The notes under the pieces were generated by a model. That model searched no databases. It worked only from the letters and a program-made list of their open reading frames with translations, and was not told the DNA's origin. 64,000 nt of DNA from Portulaca oleracea (lineage: Eukaryota > Streptophyta > Magnoliopsida > Caryophyllales > Portulacaceae), in assembly GCA_029582165.1 (NCBI GenBank), contig CM055882.1, positions 21,176,867 through 21,240,866 of the forward strand, written 5' to 3'. The position numbers were made by a program, and so were the translations under genes. Below, piece by piece: positions 1 through 11,530 of the stretch (position 1 is its first letter; each line of letters begins with the position of its first letter).

Positions 1-108
1 TTTTTTTTGCTAGCCATTGAAGAAAGGCTTGAATCATGGGATGTGATGGCAACGGCTATGTGATTGCTTGCTGGCCGATTTGCTCCATTTTGATCATGGA
101 CAAAGGTG

Positions 109-116
109 TATAAATA
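109..116 (+). promoter_or_regulatory. TATA box for the Tat antisense ORF
   Basis: TATAAATA lies 97 bp upstream of the ATG at 206, in a context (gtgTATAAATAcctc) typical of plant core promoters. A start about 30 bp downstream would give a pyrimidine- and adenine-rich leader of roughly 65 bp. It serves the plus-strand DUF7745-like ORF, opposite to the retrotransposon's own transcription. Function is inferred from position and match only. Confidence 0.5.
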
Positions 117-205
117 CCTCCCCCTATGCATATGGATATCATTCATCATCTTCAATTGAATCTTTCATCTAAAAAGCCTCCTAAAATCACAAAAACCCTC
201 CTATC

Positions 206-1055
206 ATGGCTTTCGAGAAGAAGCTCGCTACTTGGATGAGCACTTTGTCCAAAGACGAGAAGAAAGAGCTCGGGAGATATAGCCTGACGAGACTGCTAAG
301 TCTCTAACAAGCGAGAGTCAACCATGACTTTATTCGAGCGACAGGAGCTTTTTGGGATCCGAAGATGCATGTTTTCAGCTTTTCCTTGAAGGAGCTATGT
401 CCACTACCCGCAGAGTGGTCATCTATTCTCGGGACGAATCATTTTGCACGGCCGACATCACCTCCAACTGCTTCCAACAACATCAAACAGTACAAGGAAT
501 TGCTATACCTTCCGAACCGAGTCATAGGAAGCGCACTATTCAGTGATAAGGTACATTTCCAAACCATTGTCGAATATTTTCAATTGCCTGACACATTGGA
601 ATATGGTCCCGTGATACGAGTGCGAGCACTCGTATTATGTCTTCTTGGGGAATTCTGCTTCTATCATGGCGGGCAAAGAACCGGGCCGACGAGCCTAATT
701 CAGATTGTTGAAGACATGGCTCGAGGCTTTAATCCAGTGTCGTTGATGCTAGCGGAAACTATGATGGGCTTGGATAATCCGGATCCAGAATATGAGCTTC
801 GCGGGAGCCCCTTACTTCTTCAGGTACATGTCCTCCTTCAGCCCCTTTTTCTCAATTTGTCAACTCCACCGACTGTCCGTATAACCTAGGCGGGTTTTAG
901 GGTTTTTTTTTTGTTTTTTTTCAATAGTTTGGGAATAATTGACATGCAATTGTAACCCGTGCTACCTTTTTGGGCAGATCTGGCTGATGGAGCATTTGGG
1001 CCTTATCGAAGATCCTCGTAATCCTCGGCACTTGCAAATTATTGTCAAAGGAGGC
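206..1055 (+). pseudogene. Antisense DUF7745-like ORF of the Tat element, 5' part
   Basis: The reading frame opens at ATG 206 (MAFEKKLATWMSTLSKDEKK), is cut by an in-frame TAA at 305-307, and resumes at once (QARVNHDFIRATGAFWDPK...) to CAG at 821-823. A 154-bp intron follows (gtacat...ttgggcag, 824-977). Exon 2 (978-1,055) continues with IWLMEHLGLIEDPRNPRHLQ and stops where the Sirevirus enters. The patterns FWDPKMHVFSFSLKEL and PLLLQIWLMEHL resemble the plant retroelement domain DUF7745 (my recognition, not a search). It lies antisense just beyond the Tat integrase, as the antisense ORFs of Tat/Retand elements do. The 3' part is at 25,675-26,342. It is a pseudogene because of the stop and the 24.6-kb insertion. 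The native function of these antisense proteins is unknown. Confidence 0.65.
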
Positions 1056-1913
1056 TGAAAGAACCCTAGAGAGGGGGGAGGGGGGTGAATAGGGTCACTG
1101 AATTTTCTGCACAAATAACAACTGGTGAAGGACGTTAGGTTCTTAATCTAACTAGATTGAGAATCACCTTAATAAGATGCATCAATACGATTAATAAAGG
1201 ACAAAAGATATAAACTGAATAACTTCCTTTATTATGAAAAGAACTTGATAAACCTAAGATGAACGTCCTTAGGTTTTACAGTAAACCAAGCGCCTTACAC
1301 GGACGCTTCTTATTTTCTGGAAAATAACACACACCAAATTAAACCTTTGATGTTTAATCTCAATCGATCCTTAGTCCGTCTAGGAATCGATTACACAAGC
1401 ATCAATCAACCCTAAATTCGTTAAGGATTGATTACACTCAACTTCTCACAATCACGAATTCTCGCAAGAACACAAAACAGAAAACTCTATTTCTATTTTG
1501 AACACCCGATTTCTTCGTGGAATCATTGCCCTCCTTTGTCTTGAATTCGTCTATTTAAATTGCTATGCTGAGTCTTGTATCCGTTTGAGAAAAGATTTTG
1601 CCTTTGCTCCAATTTCTCTTCACAACGGCTCGAGATTTCCTTTTCAGCAAGGTATACTTTGAGTTCCTTCCAATTTTCTTCACCGATTTTGCCTACAAAG
1701 ATAGCGCATATAATCAGTTAGTCTGATTAGAAAATAAGATAGGAAAGTAAGATTCTTGCTTAAATGGAGTACTTCCCTGATTTGGTGTCGTCACTTGTCT
1801 TTCACTTCAAAACTCTTCGAGCAGTACTAATGTCCTTCAGGTTGGTTGACATAGACGTCCTTGTTGTGCAGTGAGTGAACGTGCTGTGCTCTGTTCTCAA
1901 AAGGGGTTCTACA
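1056..1913 (-). repeat. Sirevirus 3' LTR
   Basis: It begins tgaaagaaccctag and ends ggggttctaca, and aligns along its whole length with 24,812-25,669, with few differences. Because the element is on the minus strand, this left copy is the 3' LTR. The TSD gaggc lies immediately to its left. Confidence 0.9.
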
Positions 1914-1928
1914 ATCTCCCCCTTTTGA
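1914..1928 (-). promoter_or_regulatory. Sirevirus polypurine tract
   Basis: On the minus strand the bases next to the LTR read tcaaaagggggagat, the plus-strand primer for reverse transcription. A second copy (aaaaagggggagat) lies at about 2,086-2,100, and two more gggggagc motifs lie just after pol at 19,969-20,003. Multiple polypurine tracts are a recognised Sirevirus trait. Confidence 0.8.
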
Positions 1929-2178
1929 GTGAAAGACAAAAATAGATACAAGCATAGTATGTCCAACAGATAGTTTAACATTTAAAGATCGTTCATATAG
2001 GGACTTAGCAAAAGGCAGTTTAAATTGTTTACAGACCCTGATAAAAAATTAAAAGATAAGGACTATCATACTATGCTTAGATCATCTCCCCCTTTTTGAC
2101 TTTCAAGGAAAAAGGAACAGGAGGAATGTTTGGCATGCAACGCAAAAAAGAAAACGAATCAAAGGAAAATCAGTTGTT

Positions 2179-2628
2179 TTAAGACTGGGGATCAATAGAG
2201 ACGGGGGTAGCAGCAGCAGTAGGAGATTGTGGTTTGGGGGAATCTGGAACAGCCAGGGTGCTTGATGGAGCAGCAAGTTTCAGGGTTGATGCGACCTCGA
2301 TCAGTTCAATCCTTGCTTCGTGAAGGGCCTTGACCTCCTGGTGAAGGGCCTGAATCTCCTGGTGAAGGGCCTCGGCAGCAGACAAAATGCTGGATATCTG
2401 AGTTTGCAATGAGGTTGTGGCATCCTTCGTAGCAGCAGCAGAGGTAGAGGCCTCAACGGTCTTGACTTCATCGAGGTGAAGCCAGGAGCCATCTGGTTGC
2501 TGTTGGTAGCCCAGATTGAGAAGGAGGGAAGTATTAATGGTAGGCATATTGAAGGAGAATTTCTCAGCATGGTCTAGGGAAACATTGTAGAAGCGAAAGA
2601 TTTTAGTCAATAGGTTTCCATATGGCAA
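2179..2628 (-). pseudogene. Sirevirus env-like ORF, C-terminal part
   Basis: This is the distal half of the ORF that starts at 19,443. The CACTA element at 2,629-18,693 separates the two halves, and the frame continues cleanly across once that element and one copy of the caa TSD are removed. The C-terminal region has a near-perfect tandem of ALHQE-type heptads (three units, encoded around 2,320-2,370), predicting a coiled coil, then a Pro/Ser/Ala-rich tail ending at the stop at 2,179. It resembles the 'putative plant transposon protein' family, which occupies the env-like slot of Sireviruses. No signal peptide or membrane segment is seen, so an actual envelope role is unsupported. Confidence 0.6.
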
Positions 2629-2644
2629 TACTACTAAAAAACCC

Positions 2645-2935
2645 CTTTTTGACAACGATTTTTGACAACGACCTCTTTTCAGTCGTTGCGATAAAGGTCA
2701 ATGGCAACGAAATTTGATTGTCGTTACCGTAGGTTGTTGTCATACCCTTAATTTTGGCTTGGAGTCTGAAGGAAGTTAATGCGGGAATTTTTCACAACAA
2801 AAGCAGTCGTTGCAAAAGATGGGCTATAACAATGACAACGACCACAATCGTTGCAAATAATACAAGTCATTTTACGCAACGACCTTCCTTGTTGCAATCA
2901 TTGATGCCCATTTATTGCAACGACATGTTGTTGCA
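2645..2935. repeat. Subterminal GTCGTTGC repeats, left end of outer CACTA
   Basis: Many direct and inverted copies of caacga/tcgttg are spaced 15-40 bp apart. The matching array is at 18,425-18,675. In CACTA elements such arrays bind the TNPA-type accessory protein; here the binding role is inferred. Confidence 0.75.
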
Positions 2936-3363
2936 AAAGCTATTTTTAACTAGTTCCCACTATTTTTTTGGGTTGAATTTTCAAAACTAAAAAATCCCAC
3001 CAAAATGAAACTGTATTTTTTTAACTTTCAAAATTTTTAACTAGAGCCAAAAATTCCCCAAAATCAAACAATTTCAATTTTCCACTGTCTTAGTTCACGC
3101 AAGGGGATACAGCCCAAACCCTAACATTCAGGTACTAACTCTCTCAAACACCATCCGAACCCCAGCTCCACGCTCCTGCTCCTCTTGCTATGCGTCGCTT
3201 TTCTGCCGCTCGCCGACGGTGGCTGCTTTCGCTTGCCGCTGGTTGATGTCGGTCACCGAACCACGGTGCTCGTCGTTACTGTCGGTCGCAGCCCCAATTC
3301 CAAACTAGATTCTTTCCTCTGCCTCGCTGCTTTTATCATTCACCGCCAGATCAGTGCCTCTGA

Positions 3364-3477
3364 AACTCAGCCGCCGGAACTTATGGAACTCAGCATTCCA
3401 AACTTCGCGTTTCTGCAATTGCTGCTAATGCGAGAGCTGAGCTCGAAGCTGTCAACATCGCCGAGGATGTCACTCAG
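3364..3477 (+). pseudogene. Captured exon, possibly chloroplast cysteine synthase (OAS-TL) exon 1
   Basis: One frame encodes a transit-peptide-like stretch ending in VSAIAANARAELEAVNIAED followed by VTQ, and then a GT splice donor at 3,478 (cag|gttttg). The end resembles the junction in plastid O-acetylserine (thiol)-lyase, where NIAEDVTQ precedes LIGKTPMVYLN in the next exon. Upstream at 3,361-3,363 the frame is closed by TGA, so the 5' end is broken or shifted. No downstream LIGKTP exon was found. The identification rests on a short motif and could be wrong. Capture of host gene fragments by CACTA elements is well known. Confidence 0.35.
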
Positions 3478-6400
3478 GTTTTGAATGTTTCTTTCCTAGG
3501 GTTTCTGTTTATTTTGATGGATTTCTTAGTCTGTTTCGTGTTCATTTTGTGTTTCCATAGTCATGGATAGGAGTGGATTAAAAATGTTTGAGACTCTATG
3601 GTTTATAGAATTGTGTCTGAGAGTATGAAGTATGTATGTTGGTGAAATTTGGACATCCAATTCGAATAACTCGTTAGAGAAACCCATGTCCAAGTTTGAA
3701 AATGAACAGAGTTGAATTGGATAGACCCCTACAATGTTGAGTGACTTTGGTGTTGATCTGTGACTGCTATTAGTTAAGTATTGAAATTTTGGTCATGGTC
3801 TGTGACTAATGTTGCAGAAAAGCTGCTAATGAGATATGTTTTAGGCAGTATTGGACTACACTATTGAGTAATTTGCTAAATATGGCTGTTCTTGAGTGAA
3901 AGGAAGCAACTTTAGAGTTCATAATTCAAATAAACTACCCACTGTCTGTTTGATACTCTTTTCTGTGCCTTTAAATTGCATTTTCAAAAGAGTGATAGTG
4001 ATCATGATGAGTTGTTGAGCTTCCCACTTTCACAACTTAGAATAGGTAGATGTAAAAGTAGGTGAGAAACAGGCAGTACTTGAGCTATTTTTGTTCTTCA
4101 TTGGCTTCAATCCTAATCGATCAGTTTTTGTCTATTTGTTAACAAGGATGAATGCCCTTGCTATTGAGACTGGAAAAGCCCCAACACTGGCAGACCCAAA
4201 TGCCCTTGAATATGAATATGAAATTCATTCTCCTTCCCCCTATATAAATTAATTTCCTATAATTTGGGACTCGATGGTCTAGTATTGAATGTAGTATTAA
4301 AAGGTGGAGAGTATGCCATCAAATTGGCAGTCAAAGTTTGTTTGACCTGATGGTATAATGGTAAATACCCTCAAAGGTTGATGGAAGACTTTATAAGAAT
4401 TATTGCTATCTGATACCCAGGTAGGGAGCTTGACAACTTGATGTCAATCTTATTTATTTGCATGATATGTGGGATTTTAGTGAGCATGTGCCCAACTTGT
4501 TTTTTGTTTGTATTCATTCATCTGGATTGCTAAAAACATGTATTCTGTTGCTGAAACTTTGTAATGAATTATTGTGGTAGATCTTTGTATATTAACCATT
4601 TGTATTCCTGCTCTGTTTTCAGGGTTGCTTTCCCCCAAGTTTCGGTTTGGTTGGGAGATGATTATTCACTGCATAGCCCAGAAACCATCTAGTAAGCCTA
4701 GCCTTAGTACATTCATGACAGTGGCTGTGAAAGGAAGTTCTGCTGCAGTTGATCAAATAATCACATCCTTTGATCATTCCTCAATTTGCAATAAAGAACA
4801 GTTAATCATGTTTATTTGGCTGCCATCACTTATCTTTCCATTATGATGTTTTTTCTTCAGTTGATAAATTGAGCATCATTGAGTCATTAGTATTTCTCAG
4901 TTTTTGTTATGTTCCTCTCTACTATACATCACTACGAGCCTGTAAAGTTCAGTAGTAAGTGGTAGGTATGATAAATGTTACTTTTTGATAAGTCCTGATA
5001 AATTTTGGTAACTTTTGGTAAATTTTGATAAGTTCATGCAAGTCTAGATATGTTTTTTGGAAATACGAAATGAACAAATCAAAAGTTAGAGTTTAAAAAT
5101 TTATGATTTTCAAACTTTTAAAAAATTATAAATTAAAAAATTAAAAAATGAAAAATTTTAAAAATCAAAAGGCTAAAATATTTAGATGATGCCAGATAAG
5201 TGCTTCTACAATTAATTTTACACTACATGTATAGGAAATTCTCGGATATGAAGTTTACTTGTGCCACCGTTATCATTAAAAGTTCAACCATAGTTCTCCA
5301 TTTGTAGAAAGTGTAGAGGATTAAAATCTCAACCAGATTTTATGCTTTATGATAGATCTTTCTGAGTATAGTTCAATTTAAGGACATTTCATGTTTGTTA
5401 GATTGAAATTTATGTTACATGTCAAGGACCCAAATTAAATGTGCCCTCATATTATTATGAAATGAGGAGGGACTTGTGCATAATTTCATTGGATGGTTTA
5501 AGTGATTTGAGTGGTCTCAACTATGTAGCTTGAATTTGTGCTGAACTGATACCCTTAGCTTCAATTCTTAGTTTTTTCCCCTTTTGTGTGTTTGGTTAGC
5601 TCATATAATAGTTGTTGGCAAGGTAGAAATTTTTTTGCTTGGGACAAGTAATGGTCTTGATGTTCAAACCATAAGAAGTCTATGACTGTTATAGTTGGCA
5701 ACATAGATATCTTCTTGATTTAATAAGAGCGTCATTTGGTCACCTAGTGGGTGTTGGAATGGCATTTATTGCACTAGCAAGCTTTTGTTAAGTAGGTGCA
5801 ATGCTTTTTGTTTAGAGTTTTAAGACTAAGATCAGTATTAACAGCATTTTTGTGCTTTAGTTATAATCCATGTTGCTTTCTTATTACATTATACAGAAAC
5901 TCCACCTCCTCAGAGAAAGTTTAATACATGTCCTGTAGCAGGTTATTCGAACTTTCACTGTTTCGAGCTTTAAAATGGGCAACACATGACTTTATGTAGC
6001 TTGTGTTTTTGAAGTTCCTAAAAACTGTATACATTTAAGCCAATGCTTCTTGTTTGGTGTTTTTCAGATCCAACGGACATTTAAGGCTTTCGGGCGAAAA
6101 GCAGATGCCAATAGATTAGAAAGACTGTCGTTAAAGGACTACTTTTGGACTAAAATGGTGATATTGGATCCTAAATAGACTGGAGTTTATGGACTTATGC
6201 AGTTTGATTTTAGTTTTGGGGGATTTATAGGCTGCTGGGTTCATGTTGCAGAAATATCAGGGGTACAACTACTGCATGAAAATTTCATTAGTGGTGATCC
6301 ACTAATGAAATTGTTGGATACTAATATTAACTATGGAAGGTGGCAATTAATAGCTTATTAGTGCTAATGTAAGACTAAACAAAGATGCTTGCTTTATGAA

Positions 6401-6848
6401 CATGAATTTGATTATTACTTGGACATTTTTCTACATTTCATTGTTACCTCTTATTACAGTTGTTAGCATGTAAAACATTTTTCAATAATATAATGTTACT
6501 TCAATTCGCATGTACAGGATGGTGGGGAATGTGCCGCTTGTCAGCTTACAATAGAGTGCCAACATACCAGCTGCTGATTTGCATAGATTCTCATTTGATT
6601 TTGTTAGACTATAGGAATGATGTTAGATTAGCCAACAAACAATTGATCTACAATATGTTTTTATGTTTTGATTAATAGAGGAGCTAATTTGACCATGGAT
6701 GACTTTTGGTTTAAGTTTTTTAGTCCCCTTGACAAATATTCTACATTTTGGAAATGTAATTTGGAATTTTTTGGGAAAATAATAGTTTGCCTTTGAAGAT
6801 ACACACATTTATGTAATTACAGGTTCATATATCAATGCATACATGTGA
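3478..6848. other. Interior of outer CACTA: intron-like, AT-rich DNA
   Basis: There is no long open frame. Several stretches look like exons flanked by plausible splice signals, for example 4,147-4,230 (ANALAIETGKAP-like frame reading MNALAIETGKAPTLADPNAL), 4,622-4,720 and 6,068-6,150. I could not assign any of them. The general look, T-rich with scattered exon-like islands, fits a captured piece of a host gene with its introns rather than transposon coding sequence. Confidence 0.4.
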
Positions 6849-6875
6849 ATATATATATATATATATATATATATA
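6849..6875. repeat. (AT)n microsatellite
   Basis: About 13 uninterrupted AT dinucleotides inside the outer CACTA element. Confidence 0.95.
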
Positions 6876-6895
6876 GAGGTTTTTATATATCCACA

Positions 6896-7030
6896 ACCTA
6901 TTGCAACAACATGGTCGTTGCAAAAGCTAGTGTCTTTGACAACAACGATGTCGGTGTGAATGATGTCTTGCTAACATTTATAACCTATTGCAACAGCATG
7001 GTCGTTGCAAAAGCTAGTGTCTTTGGCAAC
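6896..7030. repeat. Duplicated 48-bp subterminal unit of outer CACTA
   Basis: A 48-bp unit beginning acctattgcaacaacatgg occurs at 6,896-6,943 and again at 6,983-7,030 with two or three changes. Each copy carries a gcaac...gtcgttgc inverted motif. The second copy ends in the gcaac that became the target site of the solo LTR. Confidence 0.8.
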
Positions 7031-8508
7031 TGATAACTGCGTTTCATGACTAAAATTTTAGGGGTTTTTAATAGTGAATTGGGGAGAGTTTTATGTGTGA
7101 ACCTTGATTTTTATTCCAATTTCCCTACTACACTTGGTGTTGTTGTTTTTGATATGAATTTGTAGGTTTTGAGGCCAAAACACCAACTTTCTCTCAACTT
7201 CAGGCAATAGTGAATATACCACGGACCTCTACATGTCAAACCCAAACCGTGGTACAAATTTGGGACGGAAAGGAGCAAGGAATGGCCGGGCAGCAGCAAC
7301 CTCGGGCAGCCCGAGGTGGTTGCCACGGTCCGTGGCAGTTCAGGTCTTTGTGCCCAACTCATTTTTTGCGAAGGAAAGAAGAAAGAAACGAAACAGTGGC
7401 AACCTCGGGTAGCCCGTGGTGATCACCACGGTCCATGGTGTACGGACTTGTACGGGCTGAGGCGGTCTGCCTATGCAGATCGGTTGTTTTCGCGAGTAGA
7501 AAAGGGGGCAAGCGGCAGTTTTTCGATATTCATTCATTTGCTATCTGTTTTCCTTCATTCTTTGGCCGTCAAGGAGAGAAAAGAGAGCCCTAATACTTCC
7601 ATTCTACTCCTCTTCCCCATCATCAAGATTCAAGACCGAATCGATTCAAGAGAAACCAAGATCAAGATTCGCAAAGGAAAGGAGCAACGTTTGCGGAGAA
7701 GGTTCTACCCCGAGATCGAAAGGCTCGGCGGGTTGTATTCTTCGCAATTCTATTCTTTCTTTTCGATTTCCTTCTTAGTTTTGAGATTCGATTGTGATGA
7801 TTGGAACTTGTGTCGTATTTTCATTGAATATGAGTGAGTAGTTTCTTTGAATTCTAGGGTTTTGCAACCCAAAACAATGTGGTTTGATTAATTGTTATTA
7901 GTTTGTGCATGAATTCTTGATTAGAATCAATAGAAGGTTGTGTTTACCATGTTTATGAGTATTCTTAAGGCCTTGGATATTTGTAAGTTTGAGATTAACC
8001 TGAGAAGTACTGAAAGGTGAATTAGGGTAATCTGACTACCAACCTGTCTACCTTAGTTTGCGAAAGTTGAAAAAGGAGTAGTGAACTAGGGAATCATTAG
8101 ATAACCTGACCTTTTGAGACCTTCAATTCTGTTTAACCTAAAAGGCACACGAAAGTTTTTTATTAGGTTGTTTAGAATAATTCTATTTAGCATCGAAAGG
8201 GCGATAGGATTCAGAGGTTAACGATTCTTGATTCATTCTTGAATGTATGATTGTGCAGGCTAAATTTTAGTAATTGAACTCGTTGTTAGGTTAGCATCTC
8301 CCTAGAAATCTTTCTCTCTTGATTAGAACTCTTTGATTGTTTTTCCCTGCTTTATTAGTTTAATTAATTGTTAAACCATTTTCCAAAACCCAATATCTGA
8401 TTAGCTTAGCAATCGCATTAGAGATTAGTTTTCTGTGCTGCTAATTGAGTCTCTGTGGGATCGACCTTGACGTGCTACTATGTACACCGTGCGCTTGCGG
8501 CCCTGTCA
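7031..8508. mobile_element. Solo LTR, gypsy-like
   Basis: A 1,478-bp sequence begins TGATAACTGCG and ends CCCTGTCA, with a perfect 5-bp TSD gcaac on both sides (7,026-7,030 and 8,509-8,513). The end carries the phrase tctctgtgggatcgacct followed by gtgcgcttgcgg, common at the 3' end of LTRs of some plant gypsy elements (Athila/Tat-like). No internal domain is present, so it is a solo LTR left by LTR-LTR recombination. The ORF frames inside (for example 7,316-7,837) look fortuitous. Confidence 0.8.
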
Positions 8509-8529
8509 GCAACAACCACTACAACATGA

Positions 8530-8815
8530 AACGTCTACGGCGACCGACCCAAAGCGACCAATACGTATCGGTCGCTCTAATCGACACGGGCGACCGATAC
8601 ATAGCGATCGATACCATATCGGTCGCTGATTAGCAACCGATACATTATCGGTCGCAAATTTCTCCATATCGGTCGCTAGTCCAGCGAACGATATATTATC
8701 GGTCGCTGGATATCGGTCGCGCCGTTCAATTAATTTTTCAACGGTAACATTAACTTCGTCTGACTTTCTATCGGTCGCTGAGCCAACGGCTGATACGGTA
8801 TCGGTCACTGGCCCC
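8530..8815. repeat. Subterminal CGACCGAT repeats, left end of inner CACTA
   Basis: At least a dozen copies of atcggtcg/cgaccgat in both orientations, for example gcgaccgatacatagcgatc near 8,590. The mirror array lies at 18,070-18,400. They are likely accessory-protein binding sites, by analogy with En/Spm TNPA sites. Confidence 0.8.
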
Positions 8816-10239
8816 TTTAATGCGACAACGGGCAGAATCCCAAACATTGTTTACGCTGCTGCTCTTTCTCTTCGTCGTTCCTCTCACACCCCGACCCCAG
8901 CCACCGCCCCAACCACCTTCACGCTGCTACCACCGACGACCGTCGTGCGCACAGTTCCGGCAACCACCGACGCCAACATCTCCAACAACCACCAATGTGA
9001 GTCCCCTAATTAATTTTTGTAGTTAAATTGTTGATTTTCAATTGTCAAATTCATATATGTCGTTGTATATGAGTAATTTAGTTGAGTAATTTTATTGTGG
9101 TTATTGTTTGAAATTTAAATTTATGGTAGTGTTTAGTGTTAGTCAAGTTTAGGGTTTGAAATTCAATTTAGAATTGTGTTTTGAATGTAAATTTTTAGGG
9201 TGAATTATGAATGTTTGGAGTTTATTATAGTGTTAGGATGTTAGAGTTTGAAATTAAAGTTAGATTATTGTTGGTTAGTAAAGTGAGAGTATATGATGTT
9301 AAATTGTTGATGTTTAATTTTAAAATTCATATATATTGTTGTATTAGAGTAATTTATTTGAGTAATTTTAGTGTGGTTATGGTTAGATATTCAAATTTAG
9401 GGTAGTGTTTAGTGTTAATCAAGATAAGGGTTTGAAATTGGATTTAGAATTGTGTTTTGAATGTAAATTTTTTGAGTGAATTTGAGTAATTTCCTTGAGT
9501 AATTTTAGTTTGGTTATGGTTTCAAATTCAAATTTAGAATAATGTATGTTTTGATTGTAAATTTTTAGGGTTTATTATGAATACTTATAATTTATTATTG
9601 TATTATGTTGTTAGGACTTGAAATTAATGTTAGAATATTGTTGTTTGTTAGGGCTTGAAAGGGTTTATTATGAATGCTTATAGTTTATTATGTTGTTATG
9701 GCTTGAAATTAAAGTTAGAATATTGATGTTTAGGGTTTACAAGGTTATGGATAATTAGTTTAATTAATTATAGGATGTTTAATTGATTGTATATGTTTGG
9801 TTAATTAAATTAAATTAATTTAGTTATAAATTTGAGTTAAGTTTAATTTAATATTTAGTTAAATGAAGTGGGTTAGTTTTATAGGTTATAAGTTAAGGTT
9901 TAGTATGAATGGTTTTGGTAGTTATTAATAAGTGAGTTAGTTATTATGGTTGGTTTGGAACAAATTTACACGACTGCCAACTTCGTTGCTTAACTTAATT
10001 AAATTAGCCTATTAAGTTGGTTGCGTAAATTTTTTGCTAACCCAACCTAATTGCTAACTTAATTACTTATAACTCCAAATGAAGACATAAATTGTAAATA
10101 ATTATGGCACGTCCATTTACGTAATCAACAACAAGTTGCTACGTAAGTACTCAACAACTATTTAAGTAGCTTAGTTTTAGTTGTGGATGATTTTGGTAGT
10201 TATTAGTAAGTGAGTTAATTATTATGTTTGATTAGGAAT
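8816..10239. other. 5' region of inner CACTA: promoter/intron-like AT-rich DNA
   Basis: A GC-rich coding-looking patch (about 8,816-9,000, Pro-rich in one frame) ends in a possible splice donor and is followed by T/A-rich DNA. That DNA has repeated phrases such as gttaggg...aaattaaagttag, suggesting old tandem duplication. It may hold the leader exon and first intron of the transposase gene. No open frame of note. Confidence 0.4.
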
Positions 10240-10640
10240 GAATTTACGCGACTACCAACTTCGTTGGATAACTTAATCAAATGCAAATCTCTAAATGCCA
10301 ATTCAACCTTGTTGTGATGAACAAGTTGTCGGAGTTATATGTATGGGTGATCAATCGCATGATGTAGCAAATGTCGATTGTTATTTTTAGCATCCCAACC
10401 AGTTTTAAAATGAACACCAAAGAACTCAATCTTCATTTATTTAGTGTTATTTAGAAAGTTGGTTGGGATGCTAAATGTAAAACGATCGACATTTGCTACG
10501 TCACAACCGGTTGATTACCCGTACATATAGCTCCGACAACTTGTTCATCACACCAAGGTTGAATTGGCATTTAGAGACTTGCCTTTGATTAAGTTATCCA
10601 ACGAAGTTGGTAGCGTAAACTTGTTGCTGATCTAACCTAA
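10240..10640. repeat. Long imperfect hairpin 1 in inner CACTA
   Basis: The left arm (10,246-10,405, from cgactaccaacttcgttgga to gcatcccaacca) is the reverse complement, with scattered mismatches, of the right arm (about 10,460-10,625, tggttgggatgc to caacgaagttggtagcg). The arms are about 160 bp and the loop about 55 bp. A diverged third copy of the outer arm lies at 9,970-10,090. Confidence 0.85.
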
Positions 10641-10764
10641 TTTCTAACTTAATTACTCATAACTCCAAATGCAGACATTAATTATTATTAATTATGTCAC
10701 ATCCATTTAGTAACTTAGTTTGTAGTATCTTAGTTATAGATGTCATGAAAACAGGTTGAGTTTG

Positions 10765-11404
10765 GATCCTGTTAGTGTACAAGTAGAGTGTGTTTGCGAC
10801 CTGAAAATCTATGTTTGAAAAAGACTATCACGAGTCGTATCGACTCTCCTTTATTTGTCTTGTTCACCAAAAGGTATCGCAATCTCAGCAGTGAAATTGC
10901 GCGAGGTCTATAGTGCTTTGGGAGTTAGAAGCGTATCAGATTCAATACAATGCATTGTTTCTATTGTGCAGCCTGGTGGGCATCAAGACAAGGTGGGAGT
11001 GAGAGAAAAGCTTATAGTAAGGAGTCTAATAAAAATCGTCTTAGGCTTTCTTGCATGTAAGATTCGTAGGTCCATCAAAGTAAGACACGATGCTTTGAAG
11101 GATATATGAATCTTACATGCAAGAAAGCCCAACACGATTTCTATTAAACCCCTTACTATAAGCTTCTCTCTCATTCCCACCTTGTCTTGATGCCCACCAG
11201 GCTGCACAATAGAAACACTGCATTGTATTGAATCTGATACGCTTCTAACTCCCAAAGCACTAGCACTCGCGCAATTTCACCGCGAGATTGCGCTACTTTT
11301 GGTGAACTGCATAAATAAAGGAGAGTGGTACGACTCATGAAAGTCATTTTCAATCATATATTAACAGGAACAAACACACTCTACTTGTATAATAGCAGAT
11401 CCTC
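10765..11404. repeat. Long imperfect hairpin 2 in inner CACTA
   Basis: The left arm, from ggatcctgttagtgtacaag at about 10,765 to about 11,060, pairs with the right arm from about 11,105 to 11,404 (cttgtataatagcagatcct). The centre carries cttgcatgtaagattc and its exact reverse complement. Arms are about 300 bp at roughly 85-90% by eye, loop about 40 bp. A read-through transcript would form a 300-bp duplex. Confidence 0.85.
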
Positions 11405-11530
11405 TGATCGTGACATAACTTAGTTGTAGATGTCAAAAAGACTATATTCATGGAAATTATGTATTTGCTTTAATTAATTGTAACTTAATCCCTTACAATA
11501 ATGTATACATTGTATGCAGCTAAATACATA

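Noticed and set aside
7316..7837. 173-codon plus-strand open frame
   Set aside because: It lies wholly inside the solo LTR at 7,031-8,508, has biased low-complexity composition and no domain; judged fortuitous.
10855..11353. Similar proteins on both strands (ALGVRSVSDSIQC-type)
   Set aside because: They are the two arms of one inverted repeat read from each side; no known domain, so treated as a hairpin and not as genes.
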